This document shows positions 5,251 through 12,433 of a stretch of 14,028 nucleotides of DNA, one piece after another. Origin of the DNA: Candidatus Magasanikbacteria bacterium RIFCSPHIGHO2_01_FULL_41_23 (GTDB lineage Bacteria > Patescibacteria > ABY1 > Magasanikbacterales > UBA922); NCBI GenBank assembly GCA_001782805.1, contig MFPT01000007.1, positions 1 to 14,028 on the forward strand, read 5' to 3'. A program made the translations under genes and the position numbers. Position 1 is the first letter of the stretch, and every line of letters begins with the position of its first letter. A model generated the notes under the pieces. That model was not told the DNA's origin, searched no databases, and was given only the letters and a program-made list of their open reading frames with translations.

Positions 5251-5538
5251 ATGATCGCACGCGACACCATCATCGCCGAATTCAAAACCATTTTTGACCC
5301 GGAAATCAATCTGGATATTTGGACAATGGGATTAATATATGAAATCAATATTAAAAATGAGAATGAAATTCATATCCTCATGACTTACACCACGCCCATG
5401 TGTCCGTTTGGCGCCCAAATAAAACAACAAGTTGCAGAAAAATTAACTGATCTGAATTTTAAAAAAATAGATATTGAAATCACTTTTAATCCGCCATGGA
5501 AACCAAGCGATGATTTGCGGATTATGCTGGGAATATAA
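5251..5538 (+). CDS. MIP18/DUF59 family Fe-S assembly protein (SufT-like)
   Basis: The 95-residue protein is a single MIP18 (DUF59) domain. Visible family features are FDPEINLDIWTMGLIYEI (15-32), the MTYTTPMCPFG segment with conserved Cys51 (44-54), and the C-terminal NPPWKPSDDLR (80-90). SufT-like proteins assist Fe-S protein maturation and often sit in suf operons; others in the family (PaaD) act in phenylacetate oxidation, which this context does not support. It follows sufC by 35 nt on the same strand, so co-transcription is likely. The frame extends upstream to a TTG overlapping sufC, but the ATG at 5251 directly precedes the conserved domain and has the usual TATATG context. Confidence 0.85.
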   Translation: MIARDTIIAEFKTIFDPEINLDIWTMGLIYEINIKNENEIHILMTYTTPMCPFGAQIKQQVAEKLTDLNFKKIDIEITFNPPWKPSDDLRIMLGI

Positions 5539-5576
5539 AAAAATAAACTTAGTCGGTTTTTTTATAGAAAATGAGG

Positions 5577-5582
5577 TATAAT
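5577..5582 (+). promoter_or_regulatory. Candidate promoter -10 for the ferredoxin gene
   Basis: A perfect TATAAT lies 19 nt before the ferredoxin ATG, in an AT-rich 63-nt gap. There is no convincing -35 at 16-18 nt spacing; a T-tract at 5557-5563 is closer than usual. A start near 5589 would give a leader of about 13 nt. Confidence 0.45.
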
Positions 5583-5601
5583 ATATTTTATTATAAAAAA
5601 T

Positions 5602-5937
5602 ATGTCCCAACCGCTTGCGATTAACTCACCCGAACCACTTGTGGCGAGCGTAGTCGAGCCAAAACTCCCTGACAATCTGCCCGAGGAAATTTCCCAAAAA
5701 ATTCGTGCTGGCGGAAAAATTCGCCGAATTGTAATTGACCGTCAAGCTTGTATTGGCGCGCGTTCATGCGTGGTCGTAGCTCCAACCGTGTTTCAAATGG
5801 ACGATGGAAATCTGGCGTTTGTGACTGATCCGGATAGTACAGATGAAGATACTATTTTAATGGCGGCACAATCGTGCCCTGTTCTCGCCATCAAATTATA
5901 CGACGAAAACGGTAAACAAATATTCCCGGAAGAATAG
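5602..5937 (+). CDS. Single-cluster ferredoxin, probably [3Fe-4S]
   Basis: The 111-residue protein carries one ferredoxin domain (about 42-100): VIDRQACIGARSCVVVAP gives Cys50 and Cys56, and QSCPVLAI gives Cys92. The usual second ligand of C-x2-C-x2-C is Ala53 here. The C-x2-A-x2-C...CP pattern is known from [3Fe-4S] ferredoxins that donate electrons to enzymes such as cytochromes P450, though a [4Fe-4S] cluster with a non-cysteine ligand is possible. The acidic MDDGNLAFVTDPD follows as in that family. An N-terminal extension of about 38 residues, rich in Pro and Glu, has no recognisable domain. It follows the SufT-like gene by 63 nt with its own -10 box. The redox partner is not apparent in the window. 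Confidence 0.85.
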   Translation: MSQPLAINSPEPLVASVVEPKLPDNLPEEISQKIRAGGKIRRIVIDRQACIGARSCVVVAPTVFQMDDGNLAFVTDPDSTDEDTILMAAQSCPVLAIKLYDENGKQIFPEE

Positions 5938-5938
5938 C

Positions 5939-5974
5939 TTGATAATCCTGTCACATAATGTATCATAGGATTAT
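5939..5974 (+). promoter_or_regulatory. Promoter with overlapping inverted repeat upstream of glutamine synthetase
   Basis: TTGATA (5939-5944) and TATCAT (5961-5966), 16 nt apart, each match the sigma-70 consensus at five of six positions. An 8-bp perfect inverted repeat, ATAATCCT (5942-5949) with AGGATTAT (5967-5974), brackets the core promoter and predicted start. This suggests an operator. The leader would be about 24 nt. No T-run follows, so it is not a terminator. Confidence 0.5.
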
Positions 5975-5996
5975 TAATTATTTAACGAGATAATCT

Positions 5997-7013
5997 ATGC
6001 CACGCATATTAGCTGAATACATTTGGATAGATGGCACAAAACCAAGCCCATTACTTCGCTCCAAAGCCAAAGTAATTGATGGACCAGTCCAGCGACTGAC
6101 GGAAATTCCTGAATGGGGATTTGATGGCTCCAGCACAAATCAGGCCACTACTGGTTCCAGTGACTGTGTTTTACAGCCGGTATTTTTTTGCCCGGATCCA
6201 ATCCGTGGTGGAAATAATATTTTGGTGATGACCGAAGTCTTTAATGCTGATGGAACAGTTCACGCCACTAATATCCGCGCCCATCTCCGCGAAGTGGCCG
6301 CGCAATATGCCACTCATGAACCATGGTTTGGGATTGAACAGGAATATACGCTGTTTAATAGCATCCAACCACTGGGTTTTCCTGAACATGGTTTTCCTGA
6401 ACCGCAAGGAAAATATTATTGTGGCGTGGGGAGCGGGCGAGTGTACGGACGAGAAATCGTGGAACGCCACACCCAAGTCTGCCTCGCCGCTGGGCTGAGA
6501 CTAGCGGGAATTAACGCGGAGGTCATGCCCGGTCAATGGGAATATCAAATCGGTCCGGTTGGACCACTTGAAGTGGCCGATGAGTTGTGGTTATCACGCT
6601 GGTTATTGGCGCGCATTGCGGAAAATTATAATGTCCGTGTTTCGTTTGATCCTAAACCAATCAAAGGGGATTGGAATGGCGCTGGCGCCCACACCAATTT
6701 CAGCACCAAAGCGATTCGTGAACCGGGTGGAATGCAGCATATTGAAGAAGCGTGTAAAAAACTGCAACTCTACCACGAACAACATGTTCCCTTATATGGT
6801 CATGGTAATGAAGAAAGACTAACCGGCCAACACGAAACCTGTAGTATTCGTGAATTCCGCTACGGTGTTAGTGACCGTGGCGCGTCAGTCCGAATTCCTT
6901 TGGCCGCTGCCAAAGCAGGGTATGGTTATTTAGAGGATCGACGACCGGCCGCTAATTGTGATCCGTACCAGGTCTGTGGGGCGATCGTTAAGACGGTTTG
7001 TGGGAATTGGTAA
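5997..7013 (+). CDS. Glutamine synthetase, type II (eukaryote-like GSII)
   Basis: The 338-residue enzyme would make glutamine from glutamate, ammonia and ATP. It follows the GSII plan rather than the 440-470-residue GSI: an N-terminal beta-grasp domain with AEYIWIDG (6-13) and WGFDGSSTNQA (40-50), then the catalytic domain. Likely metal and substrate residues are Glu114 and Glu116 (FGIEQEYT), Glu175 and Glu182 (NAEVMPGQWEYQIGP), His232 (NGAGAHTNFST), Arg294 and Arg299 (DRGASVRIP), and Glu313 with Arg315/Arg316 (EDRRPAANCDPY). All key motifs are present and the length matches bacterial GlnII. No adenylylation loop is expected for this type. The gene stands alone with its own promoter and inverted repeat. 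GSII is rare in bacteria, so acquisition by transfer is plausible. Confidence 0.93.
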   Translation: MPRILAEYIWIDGTKPSPLLRSKAKVIDGPVQRLTEIPEWGFDGSSTNQATTGSSDCVLQPVFFCPDPIRGGNNILVMTEVFNADGTVHATNIRAHLREVAAQYATHEPWFGIEQEYTLFNSIQPLGFPEHGFPEPQGKYYCGVGSGRVYGREIVERHTQVCLAAGLRLAGINAEVMPGQWEYQIGPVGPLEVADELWLSRWLLARIAENYNVRVSFDPKPIKGDWNGAGAHTNFSTKAIREPGGMQHIEEACKKLQLYHEQHVPLYGHGNEERLTGQHETCSIREFRYGVSDRGASVRIPLAAAKAGYGYLEDRRPAANCDPYQVCGAIVKTVCGNW

Positions 7014-7048
7014 GATACCAATAAAAAAACCACCTGAAAAATTAAATT

Positions 7049-7077
7049 TTGACAGTTATTTTTTCAAAGAGTATTAT
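7049..7077 (+). promoter_or_regulatory. Near-consensus sigma-70-type promoter for the RhuM-family gene
   Basis: TTGACA (7049-7054) is a perfect -35, followed at 17-nt spacing by TATTAT (7072-7077), five of six matches to -10. A start near 7084 gives a leader of about 15 nt to the ATG at 7099. It is the best promoter match in the window. Confidence 0.65.
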
Positions 7078-7095
7078 GTAAATAATACTCTTTTT
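7066..7095 (+). promoter_or_regulatory. Perfect 12-bp inverted repeat over the -10 box (operator, possibly also a terminator)
   Basis: AAAGAGTATTAT (7066-7077) and ATAATACTCTTT (7082-7093) are perfect inverted copies separated by 4 nt; two further T residues follow. The repeat covers the -10 box and predicted start of the RhuM-family promoter, the classic position for a repressor operator. As RNA it would be an AT-rich hairpin with a five-T tail, so it could also end glutamine synthetase transcription about 50-80 nt after its stop. Confidence 0.6.
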
Positions 7096-7098
7096 AGT

Positions 7099-7563
7099 AT
7101 GAAAAAAATTAATCCGCCGACTGGCGGAAAAAAAATGATTATTTACCAAACCAAATCCGGTGCGCTTGAGCTCAAGGGTGATTTTTCGCGTGAGACGATA
7201 TGGGCAACACTTGACCAGATTGCTTTGGTTTTTGGCCGCGACAAATCAGTTATTTCCCGTCATTTAACCAATATTTATAAAGAAAAAGAGCTCAACAGGG
7301 GAGCAACTGTTGCAAAAAATGCAACAGTTCAAATCGAAGGAAATCGCTCAGTAGAACGTATAATCGAGTACTTTAACCTTGATGTGATTATTTCTGTTGG
7401 GTACCGTGTGAATTCAAAAACAGCGACTGAATTCCGCCAATGGGCCACCAAAACCCTCCGCACTCATATTGTCGACGGCTTCACCATCAATAAATCCCGG
7501 ATTAAACAAAATTATCAGGCGTTTTTGCAATCAGTCACTGATGTTCAGGCGAGGAAGAAGTAA
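7099..7563 (+). CDS. RhuM-family protein, C-terminally short
   Basis: The 154-residue protein matches the N-terminal half of the RhuM (virulence RhuM) family: IIYQTKSGALELKGDF (14-29), a helix-turn-helix-like segment WATLDQIALVFGRDKSVISR (35-54), and the hallmark YFNLDVIISVGYRVNS (91-106) with FRQWATKTLRTHIVDGF (112-128). The family was named for a Salmonella pathogenicity-island gene; its biochemical role is unknown. Most members run to about 300 residues or more, whereas this one stops soon after the conserved block (ends TDVQARKK), so it is either a short form or a truncation. I chose the ATG at 7099 because it fits the window-wide TATG start context. An ATG at 7135, just before the conserved block and after GGCGGAAAAAAA, is the alternative. 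The upstream promoter with its operator-like repeat suggests regulated expression. Confidence 0.78.
   Translation: MKKINPPTGGKKMIIYQTKSGALELKGDFSRETIWATLDQIALVFGRDKSVISRHLTNIYKEKELNRGATVAKNATVQIEGNRSVERIIEYFNLDVIISVGYRVNSKTATEFRQWATKTLRTHIVDGFTINKSRIKQNYQAFLQSVTDVQARKK
7113..7128. repeat. Short GC palindrome TCCGCC-GACT-GGCGGA
   Basis: A perfect 6-bp stem with a 4-nt loop lies inside the first codons of the RhuM-family gene and encodes part of NPPTGG. If translation starts at 7135 instead, it would be a leader hairpin. Its GC content stands out from the flanks, as expected of a small dispersed palindromic repeat. Confidence 0.4.
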
Positions 7564-7571
7564 TTGTGAGT

Positions 7572-8639
7572 TTAATTTTCGACATCTTCATTCTCACCTT
7601 TATACAAACTTTTCACGCGATGATAGGCTTGAGTTTGTATTCTTTCACCAGCTGGTGTATTGTGAGTCAGCGCAAATGACCCAGTGCTCAAATCTCGTTT
7701 CGGATCTTCCGGTCGCGCGAGCGTGTTCAAATTGATGTATTCAAAAATAAAGTGCGCGTCGATTTCGTGTTTTTCATACATCTTGATCATTGTTTCTAGA
7801 TAATCGGCTTGGGCTTTTTCATCGCGCAAGACCGGTAAAAATCCCATACCTCTTTTCAGTTTGCCTCGTTGCCAATCAATGACTGAATGAGCATAGCCTC
7901 CCAAATGTTTGGCGCCTTTGAATGGCGCAGTTCCGAATTCGGTTATAGCAACTGGTTTGCCATGGCTCTTATAGCGCTCCAATTCTTTGGCGTACTTGCC
8001 GCTGTTTAGAGCATCCTTGTATAAATTTACCCCAACAATATCAAAATGTTCCCAATCAATATCTTCATCAGGAAGTGAAGCATAGGTGATTTTTCCTTTA
8101 AAATGTTCGCGAGTTTGCAAAGCCAATTTTTTCGTGAGTTCTTGGACTCGCTGTTTGAATTGTTCTGTGTCAGGCAAAACTTTGTGCAGGCCAATTAGTT
8201 TTCCATATTTTTTGGCCATTTCCAAGGCTTTAAATTTTTTAAATTGGGCAATTCGGTCTGCATAATTTTCTTCTTCAAAAACAACCCGAGAGTCAATCAT
8301 TAATTCATTACCAATCACCAACGTGATGTTATCGCCGTGTTCTAGACGCAATTGTTCGGCTTGTCCGGCAATTTTTAGTAATAAATCTAAAGTTTCAGTT
8401 TCTTCACCATTAATAAGACGAGGTGACAGCCAAACTTTAAGGCCTTTTTCCAAAGCAGTTTTGGCGGCCACGATTAAATTTTCCGGATTATCACCATAAA
8501 TGCGCACTGAATCGCACCCCATTTCCTTGATATCCTCCAAATCTTTTTCAATATTTTGATTGATTGCTTCGTAGTCTACTTGATGTTCAGGATGGAATTT
8601 CATTCCGACTTCATAGTTTATGCCTCGGGATCGTTCCAT
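7572..8639 (-). CDS. Putative clan GH-A (TIM-barrel) glycoside hydrolase, cytoplasmic
   Basis: The 355-residue protein shows the layout of a (beta/alpha)8 glycosidase of clan GH-A. GCDSVRIYGD (41-50) is an early strand with Arg46. ITLVIGNELMID (105-116) presents the Asn111-Glu112 pair expected of the acid/base on strand 4. KPVAITEFGTAPFKGA (228-243) presents Glu234 as candidate nucleophile on strand 7. FDIVGVNLY (199-207) and FIFEYINLN (297-305) look like further barrel strands. No signal peptide or membrane segment is visible, so it probably acts in the cytoplasm. Some similar bacterial proteins carry the label 'abortive infection protein', for which I see no support here. The substrate is unknown. 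It follows clpB by 25 nt on the same strand and meets the RhuM-family gene tail-to-tail 8 nt away, with no visible terminator between them. Confidence 0.65.
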   Translation of the reverse strand: MERSRGINYEVGMKFHPEHQVDYEAINQNIEKDLEDIKEMGCDSVRIYGDNPENLIVAAKTALEKGLKVWLSPRLINGEETETLDLLLKIAGQAEQLRLEHGDNITLVIGNELMIDSRVVFEEENYADRIAQFKKFKALEMAKKYGKLIGLHKVLPDTEQFKQRVQELTKKLALQTREHFKGKITYASLPDEDIDWEHFDIVGVNLYKDALNSGKYAKELERYKSHGKPVAITEFGTAPFKGAKHLGGYAHSVIDWQRGKLKRGMGFLPVLRDEKAQADYLETMIKMYEKHEIDAHFIFEYINLNTLARPEDPKRDLSTGSFALTHNTPAGERIQTQAYHRVKSLYKGENEDVEN

Positions 8640-8655
8640 ATGTTATGAGATATGA

Positions 8656-8669
8656 GATAAAATTTTATC
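8656..8669. repeat. 14-bp perfect palindrome at the clpB stop codon
   Basis: GATAAAATTTTATC is perfectly self-complementary with no loop and overlaps the clpB stop. It adjoins a direct ATGAGAT repeat in the 25-nt gap before the hydrolase gene. No function is assigned. Confidence 0.4.
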
Positions 8670-11304
8670 TGATCGCCAACCAATCACTCTCCACCTCTAC
8701 CCGCACATTCGCCCCTTCCACTGCCTCGGCCGCAATAATTTTCATTGCCAATGGATCGAGCAATTCAGTTTGAATAACCCGCTTGAGCGGACGCGCGCCC
8801 AGATTCGGGTCATAGCCTTTTTTGGCCAGCCAATCTTTGGCTTCGTTTGTGACCGTGAGCGTAATTTTTTGTCTTTGCAGGCGCTCGGTGACTTGCGCGA
8901 GCTGGATGTCGACGATGGAACGCACGGCTTCGGAAGCGAGGGGGTGGAAGACAATGATTTCATCAATCCGATTCAAAAATTCCGGCTTGAAGTGATCTTT
9001 CAAACCTTCCATGACTTTGGCATTCATTTTTTCTTCCGCGGTTTTGTCTGACGTGTTACGGGTGTTTTCTCCAAAACCAAATTCACCGCGCCGGCCCATT
9101 TCCATAATCACATCACTGGCAATATTACTCGTCATGATAATTACCGTATTTTTGAAATTAACTTTGCGGCCTTTGGCATCGGTCAAATGACCATCTTCCA
9201 AAATCTGTAGCATAATGTTAAAAATATCCGGGTGCGCTTTTTCCACTTCATCAAATAAAATCACAGAATACGGTTTGCGCCGAATAATTTCGGTCAATTG
9301 TCCACCTTCATCAAAACCCACATACCCGGGCGGGGAGCCAATGAGACGCGACACCGCGTGCTTTTCCATATACTCGGTCATGTCAACCCGAACTAGCGCT
9401 TCGTCATCATTAAATAAAAACTCCGCCAATGATTTCGCTAGTTCAGTTTTACCCACACCGGTCGGACCCATAAAAATAAATGAACCAATCGGGCGTTTTT
9501 CTTCGGCAATACCCGCGCGTGAACGGCGAATCGCGTTGGACACGGCCGTAATGGCTTCATTTTGGCCAATCACGCGTTTACTCAAATCCGTTTCCATGTG
9601 CGCCAGTTTTTTGGTTTCATCTTCCAACATTTTGACCACGGGAATGCCGGTCCAGCGGGCGACCACGGCCGCAATATCTTTTTCCGTAACTTCTTCTTTT
9701 AGAATTCCACGTTTTTGTTGAATGTCCAATAATTTAGTTTGTACTTTTTGAATGGCTTCTTCAGTCATGGGAATTTTGCCATAGCGAATCTCCGCGACTT
9801 TTTGTAAATCACCGCGACGCTCTTCAATTTCCGCTTGCTGTTTTAATTTTTCAATGTCTTTTTTGTATTCGCGAATTTTCGTAATGATTTCTTTTTCACT
9901 GTGCCATTGCATTTCCAATGCTTGCGTTTTTTCTTTTAAATTCGCCAAGTCTTCTTTTAATTTTTGCTGACGCTCACGCGATTCCGCATCTTCTTCTTTT
10001 TTAAGCGCGCGCAATTCAATTTCAATTTTCATGATTTGCCGTTTCATTTTATCCAAATCATCGGGCATAGAATCAATTTGCATTTTGAGCGCTGATGCGG
10101 CTTCGTCAATTAAATCAATGGCTTTATCGGGCAAAAAACGATCAGTAATATAACGCATGGAAAGTGTCACCGCGGCGACCGCAGCCGGATCAGTAATGCG
10201 CACTCCGTGATGTACTTCATATTTTTCTTTAATGCCACGCAAAATCGCCACTGCGTCATCTTCACTCGGTTCATTCACAAGTACGGGCTGAAAACGCCGT
10301 TCAAACGCCGCGTCTTTTTCAATATGCCGTTGATATTCCTTCAATGTAGTCGCGCCAATAATATGCAATTCACCACGCGCCAGGCCAGGTTTGAGCATAT
10401 TACTCGCGTCCACCGCGCCTTCGGAACTGCCCGCGCCAACAATGGAATGTAATTCATCAATAAATAAAATAACCTTGGCTCGCGCTTCTGTCACTTCTTT
10501 TATTACGGCTTTAAAACGCTCTTCAAATTCACCGCGAAATTTGGTGCCCGCGACCAAGGATCCAACGTCAAGGGAAATAATTTCTTTGTCTTTCAAAGTT
10601 TCCGGCACATCACCATTCACAATTCGTTGCGCCAAACCTTCGGCCACCGCGGTTTTTCCCACACCCGGTTCACCAATCAAAACCGGATTATTTTTGGTTC
10701 TTCGCGACAGCACTTGCATTACGCGGCGAATCTCATCATCGCGTCCAATGACCGGATCCAATTTTTCTTTGCGGGCGCGATCAGTTAAATTTATGCCGTA
10801 TTTTTCCAAAGCCTGGTATTTACTTTCCGGCTCAGGCGAATCAACACGTTGTGTTCCGCGAATTGCCGCGAGTGCCTTCAAGACATCAGCATAATGAACA
10901 GCTTGACGCGACAAAGCATCGCTAATTGGATTTTTGTTCGCCAAATACGCCAACAAAATATGCTCAACGCTGATATATTCATCGTGAATTTTACGCGCTT
11001 CATTATCCGCGGATTGTAATATATACATCGTGGCTTGGCCAAGTAAAACTTGACCCATAACGCGCGGCATCAGCGCCGTTCCCATTTTTGGCAAAAAATC
11101 AATCATCCTCTGCAATTCTTCATTTAACTGCACAGTATTAACATTTAATTTTTTCAAAACAGAAAGAACAACACCTTCATCTTGTTGCAGTAATGCCAAA
11201 AATAAATGTGGAGGTTCCACTTGTTGTTGACCATTTTCCGTCGCAATTTCCTGCGCCGATTGAATGGCTTCTTGTGATTTATGAGTAAAATTTTGCGGAG
11301 GCAT
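8665..11304 (-). CDS. clpB: ATP-dependent protein disaggregase ClpB
   Basis: The 879-residue Hsp100 chaperone would rescue aggregated proteins, normally with DnaK/DnaJ/GrpE. In order: the double Clp N repeat (about 1-145); the first AAA+ domain with Walker A GEPGVGKT (211-218), Walker B VILFIDE (278-284) and Arg-finger region FERRFQ (334-339); the coiled-coil middle domain (about 405-525) that separates ClpB from ClpA and ClpC; and the second AAA+ domain with Walker A GPTGVGKT (613-620), Walker B VILFDE (681-686) and the pore motif GYVGFDEG (660-667). The first pore loop reads TKFRGEFEE, with Phe where Tyr is usual. The C-terminal GARPLKR sensor-2 motif is intact and length is normal. It lies 10 nt after the pilin-like gene, so it is probably second in a three-gene operon. 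No CIRCE element was seen. Confidence 0.97.
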   Translation of the reverse strand: MPPQNFTHKSQEAIQSAQEIATENGQQQVEPPHLFLALLQQDEGVVLSVLKKLNVNTVQLNEELQRMIDFLPKMGTALMPRVMGQVLLGQATMYILQSADNEARKIHDEYISVEHILLAYLANKNPISDALSRQAVHYADVLKALAAIRGTQRVDSPEPESKYQALEKYGINLTDRARKEKLDPVIGRDDEIRRVMQVLSRRTKNNPVLIGEPGVGKTAVAEGLAQRIVNGDVPETLKDKEIISLDVGSLVAGTKFRGEFEERFKAVIKEVTEARAKVILFIDELHSIVGAGSSEGAVDASNMLKPGLARGELHIIGATTLKEYQRHIEKDAAFERRFQPVLVNEPSEDDAVAILRGIKEKYEVHHGVRITDPAAVAAVTLSMRYITDRFLPDKAIDLIDEAASALKMQIDSMPDDLDKMKRQIMKIEIELRALKKEEDAESRERQQKLKEDLANLKEKTQALEMQWHSEKEIITKIREYKKDIEKLKQQAEIEERRGDLQKVAEIRYGKIPMTEEAIQKVQTKLLDIQQKRGILKEEVTEKDIAAVVARWTGIPVVKMLEDETKKLAHMETDLSKRVIGQNEAITAVSNAIRRSRAGIAEEKRPIGSFIFMGPTGVGKTELAKSLAEFLFNDDEALVRVDMTEYMEKHAVSRLIGSPPGYVGFDEGGQLTEIIRRKPYSVILFDEVEKAHPDIFNIMLQILEDGHLTDAKGRKVNFKNTVIIMTSNIASDVIMEMGRRGEFGFGENTRNTSDKTAEEKMNAKVMEGLKDHFKPEFLNRIDEIIVFHPLASEAVRSIVDIQLAQVTERLQRQKITLTVTNEAKDWLAKKGYDPNLGARPLKRVIQTELLDPLAMKIIAAEAVEGANVRVEVESDWLAIR

Positions 11305-11314
11305 ATTTTTATAA

Positions 11315-11587
11315 TTATTTTGTCGCCTTGCTCACAGCGTCAATCACAAAATTAACAATACTGTACGCGCTCAAAATTATTACTAAACCAATAGCCAAAT
11401 TAATGAGAATTTTGCGCGCGCTTTTTACTTCGTCATCTTTACCGCCAGAAGTCATCCATTTAAATCCGGCCCACAAAACAATAATAACCACAATAATTCC
11501 CAAATAACCCAAACCGGAATTAATCAGATTGCCGACGATTACGCGCGGATCAGCTGTTCCTAAATTGATGGAAGAAGTCCAGCTCAT
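11315..11587 (-). CDS. Small two-helix membrane protein, T4SS-pilin-like (TrbC/VirB2-like)
   Basis: The 90-residue protein has two hydrophobic segments, about 25-46 (LGYLGIIVVIIVLWAGFKWM) and 60-83 (ILINLAIGLVIILSAYSIVN), joined by a charged loop SGGKDDEVKSARK. This layout, with the tryptophan and SGG after the first helix, is typical of the small T4SS-pilin-like proteins frequent in Patescibacteria. The usual signal peptide before the first helix is replaced by a short polar N-terminus (1-24), so it may be a plain membrane protein rather than a processed pilin. Its role is unknown. It is first in the probable operon with clpB (10 nt downstream). A weak promoter at 11596-11624 would give a nearly leaderless message. 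Confidence 0.7.
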   Translation of the reverse strand: MSWTSSINLGTADPRVIVGNLINSGLGYLGIIVVIIVLWAGFKWMTSGGKDDEVKSARKILINLAIGLVIILSAYSIVNFVIDAVSKATK

Positions 11588-11595
11588 ATGCTTAA

Positions 11596-11624
11596 AGTCT
11601 ACTGGAATTAAGAATAAAAAGCAA
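11596..11624 (-). promoter_or_regulatory. Candidate promoter for the pilin-like/clpB/hydrolase operon
   Basis: On the minus strand, TTGCTT (11624-11619) and TAGACT (11601-11596) are 17 nt apart, each matching consensus at four of six positions. The ATG lies only 8 nt beyond the -10, so the transcript would be close to leaderless. Confidence 0.4.
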
Positions 11625-11636
11625 TGTTTTTTTTAG

Positions 11637-11665
11637 TTGACTTAGCGCTAATTTACCGGTAAAAT
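11637..11665 (+). promoter_or_regulatory. Promoter with two adjacent palindromes for the glycosyltransferase gene
   Basis: TTGACT (11637-11642) and TAAAAT (11660-11665) at 17-nt spacing match consensus at five of six positions each. The spacer consists of two back-to-back perfect palindromes, TTAGCGCTAA (11642-11651) and TTTACCGGTAAA (11652-11663). The ATG at 11676 is about 4 nt after the predicted start. Confidence 0.6.
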
Positions 11666-11675
11666 ACTAGCCAAT

Positions 11676-12431
11676 ATGTCAAATCGAGAAATTCTGGGAG
11701 TCAAAATTAATCTAGTCAATAAAACAGAGGCTCTACAATTGGCGCAAAATTTTTTATATTCTTCAAAACCAAACGCCATTTTCACCCCTAATCCGGAAAT
11801 GCTCGTTGAAGCCAGTCGTGACCTAGAATTTAAAAATATTCTTAACCAAGGCGACCTTAATATCTGTGATGGTTTTGGTCTTAAACTCGTTGCGCCAAAA
11901 TTAACTCGTATTTCCGGCGCGGATTTTATGCTGGATTTGTGCGCTCTGGCCGAACAGGAGCAAAAGAGCGTATACTTGCTGGGATCAGACGACAGCGAAA
12001 TAGTGGAAAAAGCCGGGCAAAATTTACAACAAAAATTTTCTCGCTTAAAAATCGCCGGCACTGATCACGGCTACGTAATTGAATTGGTAAAAACTGAACA
12101 GGGAAGCATATTGCAATATAATAAAGATGAGCGCGCGGAAACAATACATCGGATTATTATGTCCGCGCCCGATATTCTACTTGTTGCATTTGGACACAAC
12201 AAGCAGGAAAAATGGATTATGGAAAATGTCAATGAATTGCCGAGCGTCAAAATCGCCATGGGAGTTGGTGGAGCATTTGATTATTTAAGTGGAAAAATTA
12301 AACGCGCGCCGAAAATTTTTCAAAAAATTGGAATGGAGTGGCTGTGGCGATTAATTAATGAACCAAAACGAATTAAAAGAATTTGGAATGCAACGTTTGT
12401 TTTTCTTTATTATTTTTTACGAAATAAATAA
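11676..12431 (+). CDS. WecG/TagA/CpsF family glycosyltransferase (GT26)
   Basis: The 251-residue enzyme would transfer an N-acetylhexosamine, in characterised members ManNAc or its acid, onto a lipid-linked sugar during cell-surface polymer synthesis at the membrane. Conserved parts are FTPNPEMLVEA (36-46) with Thr37 and Asn39, the CDGFGLK motif (64-70) with candidate catalytic base Asp65, SVYLLG (97-102), DILLVAFGHNKQEKWI (near 170) and the C-terminal GMEWLWRLINEPKRIKR appendage that helps membrane association. A stretch before the DILLVAFG strand (around 128-160) is longer than usual for the family. It has its own promoter and is followed 2 nt later by the methyltransferase gene. The sugar and acceptor cannot be told from sequence. 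Confidence 0.9.
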   Translation: MSNREILGVKINLVNKTEALQLAQNFLYSSKPNAIFTPNPEMLVEASRDLEFKNILNQGDLNICDGFGLKLVAPKLTRISGADFMLDLCALAEQEQKSVYLLGSDDSEIVEKAGQNLQQKFSRLKIAGTDHGYVIELVKTEQGSILQYNKDERAETIHRIIMSAPDILLVAFGHNKQEKWIMENVNELPSVKIAMGVGGAFDYLSGKIKRAPKIFQKIGMEWLWRLINEPKRIKRIWNATFVFLYYFLRNK

Positions 12432-12433
12432 AT

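Noticed and set aside
6171..6822. Several open frames of 84-101 codons overlapping glutamine synthetase
   Set aside because: They are out-of-frame shadows of a fully motif-supported gene.
8770..10894. Plus-strand open frames of 80-168 codons opposite clpB
   Set aside because: Antisense shadows of clpB with no recognisable domain.
11642..11663. CIRCE-like heat-shock operator upstream of the clpB operon
   Set aside because: CIRCE is TTAGCACTC-N9-GAGTGCTAA; here TTAGCGCTAA is a short unspaced palindrome, so HrcA control is not supported.
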